DNA of 64,000 bases from positions 248,001 to 312,000 of the forward strand of contig WACJ01000247.1 in the NCBI GenBank assembly GCA_008973525.1, read 5' to 3'. The translations under genes were made by a program, and so were the position numbers. This DNA is from Stenopsyche tienmushanensis. Lineage: Eukaryota; Arthropoda; Insecta; Trichoptera; Stenopsychidae. This document shows positions 34,691 to 46,952 of this stretch, piece by piece. Below the pieces are notes generated by a model. That model was not told the DNA's origin, searched no databases, and saw only the letters and a program-made list of their open reading frames with translations. How positions within the stretch are numbered: the stretch's first letter is position 1; each line of letters begins with the position of its first letter.

Positions 34691-35640
34691 CGTTAATATG
34701 CTGAACTGTTCTGGATTTCCCGCGCTTCATATTTTTAATAGATCGAATAATAATTTCATCCCCTGCTGTTTACGAGCAATCATTGAAAAATTTTACAGGT
34801 GTCCAATCGATTTAACGAGGCAAAAGCGCTATTATCAAAAGATGATTTGCAGCATTCAAATTGTGCAAATTTATTTTCACCGGCGTAATCTTCGCAGGAG
34901 CGTCCCGTTCCGGCCGGAAACGGAGGAAACCGGAAATGTGCACGCTCTCCATTAATAAATGTACCTAGGCTCGGGGTGTCGAAGCGGCAAGAAGGAAATG
35001 AAACTCGGCAACGGTGAAAATTTATCGATGGCGACGTTATCCTCTGCAAACGCCATATATTCTCGGATGAAACGAAACACAGCAGGAATTGATATATAAA
35101 TATATATATATATATGTTGTTTTATTTTTTCGAAGATCACATAATGTTTGCTCTGTGGACTAAGTGATTGGGGTATGAATAAATTGGATCCAAAAACTTG
35201 TAAGGCGACTCCGTATTTCATAGTACTTTCCATTTTTGATAATTTTAGTCTGCATTAGATATTCCGACTGGATGCATTCCAGTGAAAGTGAAATTTATTC
35301 ATCTTGGAACAATACCAAAAATCTTCCGTATGTTTGAATGCATCCGAAATTGGAACCGAATTCGATTAGCACATCTGAAATTTTCAATATAAAATATCAT
35401 TTATGCTGACTCATACATTTTTCACATTACGACCATCTTTTACTGAACATTAGTCAGGATCGAGCTGAGAAGAGAAAATCATTTATCATCCGTTATCCTT
35501 CATCCTGCGAAAGGTCATATCAGCCTTCCTAGTAAATGTAAGCATTAGTCATGATTTCAATGGGAAAACACTGAAATATCATGACAATAAAGCATTTGTA
35601 GGGAAAAAAAACATTTTTATTCGATTCTAATAGTTTTATG
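34691..35640. other. No gene seen; (TA)n at 35,101-35,115
   Basis: Overlapping antisense frames of 85, 89 and 93 codons without known domains. A short (TA)n microsatellite lies at 35,101-35,115. Confidence 0.4.
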
Positions 35641-35679
35641 ATTTATGATGCAATTATTATTTTTTTGTCAAATCTATGA

Positions 35680-35830
35680 GGGTGTTCCTAAAAATACTCG
35701 ACCTGGCGTATGGTAGAATATTATGGCCTTTAAAAGTGAACGAAATGGCCACAAGGTCTATGTGTCCAACCGGTCCGCTTCTCGAGCCGCTGACTCGACG
35801 AATAAACGTGAAAAAATGGCTCGGTGGTAA
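35680..35830 (-). repeat. Repeat family B copy
   Basis: On the minus strand: GCGGCTCGAGAAGCGGACCG, then GTTGGACACATAGACC, then TTGTGGCCATTTCG, continuing to GGTCGAGTATTTTTAGGAAC. Aligns to 30.12, 41.69 and 60.06 kb. Confidence 0.6.
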
Positions 35831-36529
35831 ACGATTTGCCAAAAAAATAAATTAAAATTCGAAACCATAGCTGAATGATTGTTTTGGAAGATGTTACAGA
35901 AACACGATCAAAACAAAGGATTTCCTTCAACGACAAGTTAAACAAAGCCTCCATCAAATATTGATAGATGTGATAATCTCCTCACTGTTGATCGTAGGGG
36001 TAAGATAATGTGATTACGCTGCGCCCAAATTTAGTTTCCTCCTCAATACGTTAAATTCGATATAAGAGTTTTGGATTGATAAAGGTCTGCGTGTTGTTAT
36101 GAAATTGAGAAGTTTGCCAAATTACATAAGCCGCAGTCCGCAGGCCCTTCGATGTTCGCATGTGCGTCAAATTCGGTCGCTGAAATTTTAGTAGAGAGCT
36201 TACTTTTTGATGGGTATTTGGTTAATTAAAAAGCTTGCGGATAATGTTTGCGAGAGCGGGAAAGAAGGGAGGGTCGAGTCGGGGATGATTGAAGTCCTGT
36301 TTGCAGTGGGGTGTAATCCTTTAGGCGATGGGCAGCGAACATTTCACGGTCCGACACTCAGACGCAGACATCTGAAGATCTGCCATGTAAACAGCCACCG
36401 CAATATTGTGTCCAGCCGATGGCATATTTGCTCTATGCCATTCTTGACTGAAAGCCTTCCGAATCTCAACACTTGCATTTATATTTATTAAATGCTTAAA
36501 TTGCAATACTTATTTCGTTTTCATCAATT

Positions 36530-36680
36530 GAAATGTATTTACATCAAATTTTAAATAAAACTGACAAAACTTGGATGTATACGATACTGGAGATCTTAAA
36601 TGTGCCAACTACCGGACGTTGGTATCAAAATAATCGAAGTAACATACGATAGATACGATGACCAGAAACAGATGAAATAA
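36530..36680. repeat. Copy of the 11.08-kb repeat
   Basis: GATACTGGAGATCTTAAATG and GCCAACTACCGGACG align with 11,120-11,165 in direct orientation. Confidence 0.5.
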
Positions 36681-36739
36681 TTATATATATTACGACCTGA
36701 TGAAGTTCGTAGAAAACGCTAAAATTGCAAGGAGTGACT

Positions 36740-36805
36740 AAAAGGTTTCCGTGTCCAACCGGTCCGAATTTCGGACCATTGACACATCGAAAGATTAGCA
36801 ACAAA
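36740..36805 (-). repeat. Repeat family B copy (short)
   Basis: GTCCAACCGGTCCGAATTTC followed by GGACCATTGACACATCG, the reverse of the family B core with the ATTGGTCCGAAAT palindromic word. Confidence 0.6.
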
Positions 36806-38364
36806 ATCAGTTTAAGTTAGCTAAAATTTGAGTTTAAAATCAATTGGAGATGGGGTTTCGTAATCGTAATCGCCGCCGATCTAATTTTTATGAAATATAC
36901 CAACTTTCCGAGTACTAAACTAATTGAGACAAAAAGATAATGAACTGTTTATGCTCTGACCATAGGAAGATGTGTTCTTCCCGTCGGCTCGTCAGTAGTC
37001 TCGTAGCGTATCCCTCCCCGAGCTAAATAAAGACCATAATTAAGATTATAAATCGTATCTTTTTTGCCACCCTTTTAATTACACTTACGGATTATTTTCA
37101 TATTATTTATAATAATGTAGCATTCAAAATGTATTATATAATAAATAAATATTAATTCCCGAGAATTCCACAAAAGATTTGCAAGTTGTGGGGGTTTGTA
37201 GCTATTTGTCGAAATGCCAGTGTTTCGCATGGATGTTGCTTCAGCATCCGTCTTCAGGTTTCCTTAACATTTAACCCTCGCTAGACAGGGAGGGATTTGT
37301 TAAAGTTAGTGGGTAGAAATTCTGCGAGGCGAAGTTATATTTGAAGATCTTGGGCTCTTCCAGCAGGTATGCAAACCGCCGTCCGCCCACATACTGGAAA
37401 TAGTTTCCGTCCAAAGTCCGAGGGTAAATTAACGCACTTATGAATTGAGATCCTCAAAAGCATCCCTCTAAAATTAATTTTATTAATAAATTATTTGCAT
37501 AAAAAGCGTAGTGATGCTGCGATTTATGAGCGATCTTTGTAAGGGATTCGTGGTGAAATTTGGTCCGTGATTTGGGCGAATCCCCATTATGCATTTGTTC
37601 CGTGTTTGCCGATATTTTAGAGCAGAGAAGAGGCGGTGAGGGATGTTCCCGAGGGATAATTAACGCGTCTGAAGCGCTCCAACTGCTACCTGCAGAAGGA
37701 GGAAAGCCGTCGGGAGCAAACGGAATAACTCCGGCGGCACAAAATCAAAAGTTCGTTAAACTATAGCCATCGATTAAAATGTTGCAGTAAGTGCTTCCAC
37801 CCTTTGAACGTCCTCAAAACTTCCCCTAATAATGAGATTCCGTCGCTCCTTTATCAAACAATGATCGATATCGGGATATGTTAATCGAATAACTCGATGA
37901 ATTGAAATATCGGCACCATCTGGCTGAGGTCTAATCGTAACAAATAATAGCGCAAGGATAGTGCAGAGGCTCTCCCGATACATTTGTCTGGATCAGTGTC
38001 AGGAGCTGTCGGGGACAGGATAATCTGTTAGGTCTGGAGAGGCCGCCTGAGAGCTCCAACACGATATAATGTCTACATTCTATTTGCAAATGAGTTAGTA
38101 ACTAACTATCCGTGCTCGCCGATCTACTCAATACCACCTGATTCCTCTGATCGAACCATTCCAGGGCGGAAAAAAGCAAGAAAACTTATCAGACACGATG
38201 TAATTAAAAAATAAATAAATTCAATGTGATAATTTAATGCAAACCAATTTAGATCGTCGCAGAAATAATGAAAATTTAAGGCATAGGAGTTGATGTTCCA
38301 GAAAATTTGACATGAGAATTTGTCGAGATCATAATAAAAATGTCATTTAAAGCTAAACTTAGAA
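36806..38364. other. No gene seen
   Basis: A small hairpin (GGAAGA, 5-nt loop, TCTTCC) at 36,965-36,981 is followed by AATAAAG at about 37,026, as in the hairpin modules. Frames near 37,560-37,980 (68-69 codons) are unrecognised. Confidence 0.4.
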
Positions 38365-38562
38365 AATATGGTCTTTCAATAAGAACGCTATAAGTTTATT
38401 AGGTTATAACGGCCATGTTGTTAAAGAAGCATCTATCAAATTTATTGTAAATTATTAAATAGTTTATGGCAAATTATTATGGAAGATTATAGCGTTGAAC
38501 AATGAGTGGAAATGATCGAATTATATTTTCAAAATGTTTGAATGAATGAACGAATGAATGAA
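38365..38562 (+). repeat. Copy of the 21.69-kb repeat, ending in a GAAT microsatellite
   Basis: Starts TGGTCTTTCAATAAGAACGC and shares CCATGTTGTTAAAG and ATTGTAAATTATT with 21,690-21,875. It ends in AATG/GAAC repeats at 38,540-38,562. Confidence 0.6.
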
Positions 38563-38596
38563 GTAAGCAGCTTCTTGTTGCTTAAACTGGATGATA

Positions 38597-39866
38597 TGCC
38601 TCTCCGCCTGTCCAAAATTTGCTAAGGTAAATAAAGCCTTTTGTCAACTATGCCGAGAGGCGATAATGCTATCAATCTAATGTCCGTTTAAGCGCTCGGC
38701 TGCGTCAGCCAAGGCCGCGCTGGACGGCTGGCGCGTCGTGGTGCTCGGCGGCTCGCCAGTCGCTATACGAAGTGAGGGAGAGCGCACGCATCCTAACCTC
38801 TCACTCCCACACCAATACATCGCGTAGCTTTCCAACTAAGCAAGTGTTGCTAAGCAACCAAACAAATCAATAAATAAACAAATCACTCTTTCATTTATTC
38901 TAAAAGCGAGTTGGATGCATCTTCACACATAACAAATCAATCAATAATTGATTTGTTCAGCGCTAAAATTCATGAAACTCTACTTCCTTCGCAAAATTGA
39001 TGTAATTCTTAAACCAGCTAATAGACTGAAACAAAATTTTAGTGGTGCCTCCAAAAGAGCTTACTGCACCGATATATTTAAACAAAACAGTGGCTTTCAA
39101 TATGTGGTACGTTTAACAGCGAGATAAAATTCAAAAGTGATTTTTTGATATGAATTGTATGTAAAGGCATTAATTAAATGACACGTAAATACACGAACAT
39201 AACACAAGGACAACATTCAGTTAGTTTATCATTCTATATAAAAATATATTTGAATTGAATATTTTAACACTGAAAATTGGCGTGCCTATAATTTTTCTCT
39301 GAAACAGAAATCCGCCACGACATGTAGCAACTGTGCCAGGTTTTTAGTTTAAAAAAAAAGATAAATAATATCATCGGAGCTACAGTTTGAAATGCAAAAT
39401 TTAAAAATATGTTGTGGCCCAACGATTCCGACTGATATGATATTCGAATTGAAACGTGTGCAGTTTCCGGTGTGAGCATCAACAAAGAATAGAAACACAC
39501 AGGGTATGCGTGCATGCTTCTCACATGGACAGCTGTATGCGGGCTGCTCACGCTCAAATCATTTATTATCAGACGGTGTACACCATACGGAAAAATATTT
39601 TGAATCTAAAAGTACTTCATTCGCACGGCATAAGCATTATCTTCGGGATGAATATAACAACAACATGGGGAGCCTCCTCTGACCTGAGCTGTGTGATTGA
39701 TCCCCCTACCCTGGGAATGTATTTTCCCTCAAAACTTTTACAAAAAACCCTGAATGCCCTAAAATCAGAGAGAATGGCCACAAGGCTTCCTTGTCCAACT
39801 GATCCGAATTTCGGACCATTGACACAACGAAGGAACGCCACGCGATCGGACGCCATGCCCGAAAAT
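38597..39866 (-). repeat. Inverted long repeat, copy B (~1.27 kb)
   Basis: Reverse-complement partner of 23,853-25,120; both boundaries are sharp by eye. A 167-codon plus-strand frame (39,456-39,959) shares ~137 residues with the frame in copy A, then diverges exactly at the repeat boundary. Part of the frame retention could be due to youth of the duplication rather than selection. No domain, signal peptide or membrane segment is evident. Confidence 0.9.
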
Positions 39867-41584
39867 GTCTACATATCATGGTCTGCGTCCATGGACGGAT
39901 TTCTGCATGGACACTCTAAAGTTGTTGAAAGTCCAGGTGTTGCCTCAGGTGGTGCCTAACTGAGAGGAAAAAAGTGCTTCCTTGACGCGAGCGCGTCTTA
40001 GGCTTCTATCTGGATTTCTCTGAATCTTTGGGATGGAAGAAAATATAGAAAGTCTTCTGTCCAACAACATTTAGGGAGCTTACGAGATCGAATGCTCAGC
40101 CTGCATCATATCGTACATTGAACAAACCAATAGATATATCACCCACGGGGTGACAGTGCATCAGAACGCAGTCTTGGAATTGAATTACAAATTCGCAGTA
40201 TACGAACATGGTATGAAGAACAATCAAAAGATGAGTGCCGAATAGAAATACTCTCATTTTAGCGAATTTTTTTATCGATGACGAGAGAGAGAGAGATAAA
40301 GACCGCGGGAAGGACGCATTCCCGCGGCCAAGGCTATTCAACGACTCTTCGTAATTTTTACCTCCTGCGCGTCACCACCGGACCGACATCAATGCACGCG
40401 CATTGCGACTTTCAGACGCAATGTGTCCGCGGCACTGCAGAAGATGTCGTTATTAAATTATAAATAAATAAATAATCATTTAATTTGGCAAAAATTGACG
40501 CGTTTAGTTGAAGCATAGAGCGTTGTAAAATTATTATTTATTTATTTCGTTTTGCCGGAAAAACGGTATTAAATTGTGAGATATAATCTGAACTTTAGAA
40601 AAAAGAGAAGTCGAACAAAATTCGCAATTGCTCGAAAAGTACAAATTTGGATGAAATTTCTCGAAAGTTGAAAAGTCGATTTTTTTTATTGCAAAAGGGA
40701 AGATGGCACGTCTGGAAAAGTTTGCATGAAGTCTTAAAAATTAAAAAGCGAGCAATAAAGGATAAGGAATTAAGGGGCGAACAATGGGGAAGGAGCACAC
40801 GCCCGACGGCTATCGGCGCCGCAGGATCTCTGCTCTATTTCCATTAGCCTCGAAACTTTTCAGCTGAAATAATACAAGATAACATTGGAAAGAAGTGAAA
40901 AAAAGGTGCGCATTAATTTTGAGGAGATTTGGCGAGGGAGAGATGGCGCGACGAGATCCAATGTAAATCTGAAAGAAAATGAGTGTCAGGAGGAAAATTA
41001 AGGCTTTCAAATAAACGTGTAAAGCGTTTTCTCTCTTCATCTTTCCAACTGAAACGCCAGATGCACTCATACAAATGGATGTTAATTTTCCGCACGGAAA
41101 CTCGCCAAATTCTATTTAATGCAGCTACAAATGCACTCTACTCTCGGCGTCTGGAACTTTCCGTTTAAGCATTTTCATAAAAGAACCTTCAAAGGAAACT
41201 ATGATTCGAATCAAAAACAAATTAAACACTATTACATCAACATATTTTTATTGAAACGCTTGAAATATCGGCGCTCGTAGCGCCCTCTCTTGGTTCATTT
41301 AAAAGCTCATTTATCTAAATTTTGTTTGAGATCGGTATATACTTGTATATCTAGGTGGCAGTCTTGAATTATACCCAAACATAGATAGTAGACTATATAT
41401 AATATAGTAGTAATAGCTGGAATTGTGAAAACTTGTCGTCTAGACGTCACTTGTGCTTTAAGTGGCAAGTTGCTTGAATCTCACGCAACATTTCAGCGCA
41501 AAAAAATCGTATTTCACATGTTAAAAATATCTATTTAGTTATTGAATTTTAATTTATATTTATAAATATTTCAGTTTTAATTTT
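39867..41584. other. No gene seen outside one hairpin module
   Basis: 40,270-40,345 is listed separately. The 40.6-41.1 kb patch has lysine/arginine-rich antisense-overlapping frames of 60-86 codons that look like composition effects. Confidence 0.4.
40270..40345 (-). repeat. Hairpin module (LTR-like), strongest stem
   Basis: On the minus strand GAGTCGTTGAATAGCCTTGG is followed by a perfect 9-bp stem (CCGCGGGAA / TTCCCGCGG at 40,303-40,311 and 40,319-40,327, loop 7), then a GA-repeat region. Related to 19,045, 29,700 and 29,868. Confidence 0.65.
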
Positions 41585-41587
41585 CAG

Positions 41588-41665
41588 AAACGAATATTGT
41601 GTGCTATCAAGAGTGTTAAGGTTCATTTATTGATATACAAGCTTCACTCACGACACAGTCATGAA
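41588..41665 (+). repeat. Repeat family E copy
   Basis: GTGCTATCAAGAGTGTTAAG, then GTTCATTTATTGATATACAAG. Same orientation as 6.55 kb. Confidence 0.6.
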
Positions 41666-41689
41666 AAAAAACTTAAGGAAAATTTGTAT

Positions 41690-41800
41690 TCGGGCATGGC
41701 ATTCAATCGTGATGAGATCTTTCGCCGTATCAGTGGTCCGAAGAGTGGACCGGTTGGACACATAAACTTTGTAACCCATTTGTTCTTCGTTTAGGGCTTT
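41690..41800 (+). repeat. Repeat family B copy
   Basis: TCGGGCATGGCATTCAATCG, then TATCAGTGGTCCGAAGAGTG, then GACCGGTTGGACACATAAAC. It shows the same start as the terminal part of the inverted long repeats. Confidence 0.65.
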
Positions 41801-43239
41801 TAGCGCATCAATCGCGAGCGAGACTCATTTTATCATCCCTTCTCCATATATACATATATTAAAATATTAAAAATAATAATGTCTGTGATCTGTGGTTCGT
41901 TTGTCCCGTATACGTTCTTATACTATTCAATTGATAGTGATGAAATTTTGGAGAGTTGTGGGCATCTTTGTGAATAAAGATATAGTAGAAAATATAATAA
42001 AATAAACATACTTTTGGCAAATATTACCATCCTTTGACTTTTATCAGTATCGGTTGCAAGATTGTAGCACAGGGCCGTTGCAAGTGGCGCACGCCCTCGT
42101 TCGATGTCACTGTTTTTATCCAGCCGTGAAGGTTTTGTTGGTGTTCCCCACGGGGAGGGATGAGAGTCCCTCCCCGTCTGGGAGGAAAAGTTGAAGGCTT
42201 CGCTGCCTAGACACAGGAAATCTTTTCATTTACAGCGTACGGCTTCAGAAAAGCGTCGCGAGAAAAAGACGAACAACAAAGAATACATAAATGTCGCCGA
42301 CGAAGCGAAAAATAGATCATACCGCAGCACACTTTCGATACAAATCATTTTCGCTCGAACTTAATTATATTCAAATAAACGACGAATATATAGTCGAGCG
42401 CCATAATTTTCATCTCCTGTTGCTTGAATTTGTTCGATAATTTGAGAGACGCGCAGAAAAACCATTTTCTTTTGCTCTCCTGTCTGCGATGAGATCGCGG
42501 TTCATTTTTCCTCGCCGACGGCAAAAGTAAATGTTTAATATTAAACAGCGTCGGGGGATGAATTTCAGTCTGATAATATCGATTTTAACTTTCGTTTTCA
42601 ATCAGGGCGATAATATTTCAAGCATAATTTAGGGACATTTGAAGAATATCCCTAAATTAATTGAGCTTTCTCAAAAAGCGGATATAAACTTCGATGTCGT
42701 TAAGTAAAACTTAGACATTAGGGTTCGAGTCGTTATACAGGGTCCTTACATTATCAACTTGTGGAACCCTTTATTTAACAATTTACATTATCCAACTTGT
42801 CAATTACCCGAATGCAGCGGGTTCAGACCGGTCGCCATAGCTTCACTTTCGAGGGTGACCGCCACCGGGAGGCGGCGGCCCCAACACCCCCAACCCCCGT
42901 CATAATCTCTACAGCCTTTGCCGACCCTCCTTGGAAACGCTGCTTCAGACTCGCATTGTGGATATGTGGAATATGACATCCCTGAAGTAGCACTCTCTAG
43001 CTTTAGAAGTGTTTTAAAAGTGACAGCATCGCGATAAAAAAAACAACCCCGGGAAAATGCGTTCCTTGCTATGAAAACAAGTGTAAATTTTCATATGGAG
43101 CTTGCCGAGATTTGCGAAAAGGCAGCTTGGATAAAAATACATACCAAAGCTAAAACCAACTGCATTCAGTCAATAAATCTTAATTAATATATGAATTTAA
43201 GATCCAAGTGTTTGATTAGGTCCAAAATATTCGTCAGTC
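41801..43239. other. No gene seen; one strong hairpin
   Basis: 42,150-42,177 is a perfect 11-bp stem (ACGGGGAGGGA / TCCCTCCCCGT) with loop TGAGAG. The rest shows only short frames. A C-rich run lies near 42,878-42,898. Confidence 0.5.
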
Positions 43240-43460
43240 TGCTGTAAAAATGATGGCTATGATATTTTGGGACTCGAAAGGGTTATTGATTGATTTTCTA
43301 CACGGCAGATAGACAGTGTTTAAATGAAAATGAATAATTACGCGTTGCGCAACAGAGGATGCCGTTACTCGCCTTTTTTCTTCAATGAAAGAAGCTTCAT
43401 ATTGGATAGAATAAATGCATTTCTAATGAAGGGCACTATGTACAATCATAAGATACTCCA
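43240..43460 (-). mobile_element. LTR junction (TGTTGCGCAACGC family)
   Basis: The minus-strand purine-rich tract (complement of 43,356-43,390) leads into TGTTGCGCAACGCGTAATTA at 43,354. The LTR side (43,240-43,354, with GATTGATTTTCTACACGGCA on the plus strand) matches 54,040-54,180, and the internal side matches 12,365-12,475. The 103-codon frame at 43,324-43,635 crosses this junction and is not a gene. Confidence 0.7.
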
Positions 43461-43949
43461 TTTATATTTTTATATATCATTTTTGCAGCAAAATTCCGGG
43501 TTATATTTGAATCACGCTTGTGCAGGAAAAATATTATCAAATTTACTCTCTTTTAAGAAGGGATCAAGAATTTATTGTCATTTTTTCTGCAAAGTGTCTA
43601 TAATTTTACAGTTATCATGTAATATAAATGATTAATTGAAGGTATTGCAAAGTAAACGGAGTTGGTTTATTTAAGATTTAGCGGGGGGTCGCGTTGTTCA
43701 GATGCGGAAATCGCACCCTATCATTCTCTATGGGCGTATATGCGCACAGCCAAATACTCGATTCATTGTTTATTGGTCGTTTGGGCGCATTCATCAAAAG
43801 AATTGATATTATTTATCTAATCCTTTGACCATAATTCAATCCAGATAATATCCATTAGCTTCAATAGTCTTTATCCAGCGGTAAACTATATTACCTATTT
43901 CATTTTTATAAAAGTACGCACATTTAAAACAAATAAATTCTTCGTGAAT

Positions 43950-44005
43950 GCGTTCCGAGTCTGTAGTCTGTGAGACTAATGATTAGTGATCTAGGATTAA
44001 GACGG
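43950..44005 (+). repeat. Repeat family A copy
   Basis: GAATGCGTTCCGAGTC, then TGTAGTCTGTGAGACTAATG, then ATTAGTGATCTAGG. Near identical to 48,775-48,830. Confidence 0.75.
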
Positions 44006-44865
44006 GATATTGTATTATTTCTTATTGTGGTGTGTCCTAACAATAAAAAGTTAAAGGATATTTACAGTTGATTAAAATTATAATTGAAAAGGACAATGAG
44101 CTGATGAGTAGCGGAGAGATGGCAGGTCCGGGGCACGATACCGAACGGATAATGCACGGACAAATATTATGGCAGCTTGGCACTTACCCGTGCCAGCCCT
44201 TACAAATTACGGCGAAGACGACAATTTAATTTAGGAGGCCGCTACGTTATTATGACAAGGAGATATGTTTACCCTAGGAGTAGAGCATAACAATTAATCA
44301 GGTGGATCCATTACGAGCGCGTTATCGCACGAGGGGTCCACTCGTAAAGAACAGACGTGACGTGGATTATTTTGATATGGGACCAGACCACGGTCAACCC
44401 TTATTATTTCACTTACCTGCCCAAGATGCCATCCAATCATACCACCTTGATTATACTCCAAATCCACGAGTACGCTCATTATTTCACATTTAGACCCGAC
44501 AGACCGCTAATAAGGGCGTCGGAAAATTGTACGCGAATCTGTTTTTAATTTTCGAGGGACGTGACAGGGTAGTCTTCCCCCGTATGGACGAGGGTGGGTG
44601 TGTAAGGTGGCAGTGGCGCGGAATGGTAAACACGAGTGCAGCCCACGGTCAGATCAAAGGCAGTGACACTGACTGCAACAAAGAGCCAGTACACAAATCA
44701 ACTTTGCTGACTGCACCCTAGGAATCCGATTTCATTACCAATTTCAACGCGGAAAATTTTGTTGCGATTCTGCAAACGCACCAACGACTGTTTAATTACA
44801 ACTCCACTCATTTGACTACGGATCGATTACGTACACAGATTGTTCAAACAAATTCTTTTTTATAT
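44006..44865. other. No gene seen
   Basis: Moderate GC near 44,100-44,700; 61-64-codon frames overlap on both strands without known domain. Confidence 0.4.
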
Positions 44866-44881
44866 GGGGGGGGGGGGGGGG
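44866..44881 (+). repeat. Poly-G run (16)
   Basis: Sixteen consecutive G after TTTTATAT. The length is probably variable and unreliable. Confidence 0.9.
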
Positions 44882-44940
44882 ATTTCAAAGCAATATAACG
44901 TGGATTGCATTTCAATTTGCTTCATTGGAAATCAGCATTG

Positions 44941-45112
44941 CTCAAAAACAGTTCCCTGGTGTGTCACCTGCAACTGGTGATCAAATTATTTGATTGTTAA
45001 TATATTACATGATTATTAATTAAACTCACTTATTATTTTATTAATATGCGTTTATAGAGCTAAAATAGTAAATTAAAATATCTCAGCGTCTTATCTTGTG
45101 GACAGTCCCTCT
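44941..45112 (-). repeat. Repeat family C copy
   Basis: Reverse complement starts GAGGGACTGTCC and ends CACCAGGGAACTGTTTTTGA. The interior shares TATAAACGCATATTAATAA with the 46.8-kb copy. Confidence 0.7.
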
Positions 45113-45389
45113 GTATATATTCTAAAATATGCGCCACGTGTATAACAGCTTTAACTATTGCGTTAATGCGAGATGATGTAAATTAATGCAAAATAATATA
45201 ACATAATTATGTTTTGTCCTACATTTCATTGGTTCAATAATATTAGACCCAAAGTATTCAAACTTTCATAAAAATTGATGTAATTTGATAGGAATAATAC
45301 TTATTACTACATTATTGTTTGGTTATGCAATTCTTAAACTCCAAAATTCAGGCTAATTAATTTGAATTTTTTTTATTTTCTAGTATATA

Positions 45390-45690
45390 AAAATGAATTG
45401 GGTTTTGTTCGTTCGAAATGCGCTACCATACCGTTCATCAGATTGTGATAAAACTTCGTTCATTTATTGCTATAGATTTTGCGAGTAATATAGGCATAGT
45501 CTTTTATATAAAAATTAATGTTTGTTTGTTCGTATTTAATGCGCTGCCATACCGTTAATTCGATTGCGATAAAACTTTGCCAACTTATTGTTTTTACTTT
45601 TTCAAATAATATAGATATATTATAATTATCTTACAATAGATCTTATGTATAAAAATCAACGTTTGTATGTTTGTTCATATTTATAATAAA
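45390..45690 (+). repeat. Tandem repeat family D, about 2.5 units
   Basis: Consecutive units begin TATAAAAATGAATTGG (45,387), TATAAAAATTAATGTTTG (45,507) and TATAAAAATCAACG (45,649). Each of the first two holds GCGCTRCCATACCGTT and GCGATAAAACTT. Inverse orientation to the dimer at 733-985. Confidence 0.75.
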
Positions 45691-46787
45691 ACCAACAAAC
45701 GATATTTTTAGAATTATTACTTCTGGGTCGCTTGGGTGGCTTTCAATGGTTTTGATTCAGTCAGCTGACTGCCGATATCTTGTCAAATATCGCATAAAAA
45801 ATATTTTTCATTGTACTGAAACAGCCCTAAACAGCGTTCTGAATTGTGGACGCATTGTTACTTTTGATCGAGTGTGTGAGCAAACACGGTACCCATTTCG
45901 AACAGAGCATTCTCATGTATAAATATTGAAGCAAAATGATGAACACACTGTCTTTTGATATTTTAGGGACGTCAGATATCTCACGCAACTTCAATTTATG
46001 GCTGATCAAAATGTTCAATTACTGGTTACAAAAACAATTGGACCCTGCAATTCGAAGCATTGAACCACAATGAAAATTCATTTTGGATTCGATTTTGGTC
46101 GTGTCTTTAGATTGCTTTTTAACTTTAATCAATCTTACAGGTGATTTATTAGAAAATATATTTTGAAAGCATAAGGTGCATATTGCAATAGGAATAACGG
46201 CAAGATAAGGAAGTTCGAACAAAGTTAGAGCACCCAAGTGTGATTAGCGTCTGTCAAAATCCTCTCCTGACAAAGGATCGATGAAGCTTGATATTGGATA
46301 GGGTTGGCATTTAGTTGGTCGGTTAGTTGGGTATGTAATTCAGGCTCAAAACAAACATTATCTTTGGTTGTGTAAACGTAATTAGAAATCGCGTGTGTTC
46401 CCTGCCGGAAGTAATACATGAATCCTGCTAAATAAACAGGGCACTGCAGCCGGAATCTGCGCGCCAAAGGGAAACCCCTCTAACGTAGCTCTACAACAAA
46501 TCATCCCAGAATACTTTCCCACCTTGGATAAGGACACATAATAAGGACAATGAAACTCCATCTTGGTCTCAGATAGCCAAGGATACTTAATTGAATTAAT
46601 ATTGCATGGCCAGAGCGGCATAAAATTATATAATGGAATATATTGGCAAATTGCCACGTAAGTTTGAATCGCATTAAATCAATATTGTCTACGCGGGACG
46701 AAATATGCCAGCTTTCAACTTTAACTACTTAAATAGGATCCGATATGTTTGGAATTTGAGCGAAAATATTGAAATTTTATCGAAATG
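45691..46787. other. No gene seen
   Basis: Frames of 63-91 codons on both strands; none has a recognisable domain or splice context. Confidence 0.4.
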
Positions 46788-46952
46788 TCAAAAACAGTTC
46801 CCTGGTATATCAACAAAGAAATTTAGTTGCTTCAGAGTAAAACAATAACTTAAGCAATCAATCAAATTATTTTAACATAATTTCATGATTATTAATTAGA
46901 TCTGCTTATTATTTTTATTAATATGCGTTTATAAAACTTAAACAGTCCTCTG
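46788..46952 (-). repeat. Repeat family C copy
   Basis: Reverse complement starts AGAGGACTGTTTAAG and ends TACCAGGGAACTGTTTTTGA. Confidence 0.7.

Noticed and set aside
43324..43635. 103-codon frame starting at ATG 43,324
   Set aside because: It crosses the LTR/polypurine junction at 43,354 and is shared only as repeat sequence; it is not a gene.
3578..44881. G-runs at 3,578-3,589 and 44,866-44,881 as G-quadruplex control elements
   Set aside because: Single homopolymer runs without four separated G-tracts or nearby genes; more simply explained as microsatellites or sequencing artefacts.
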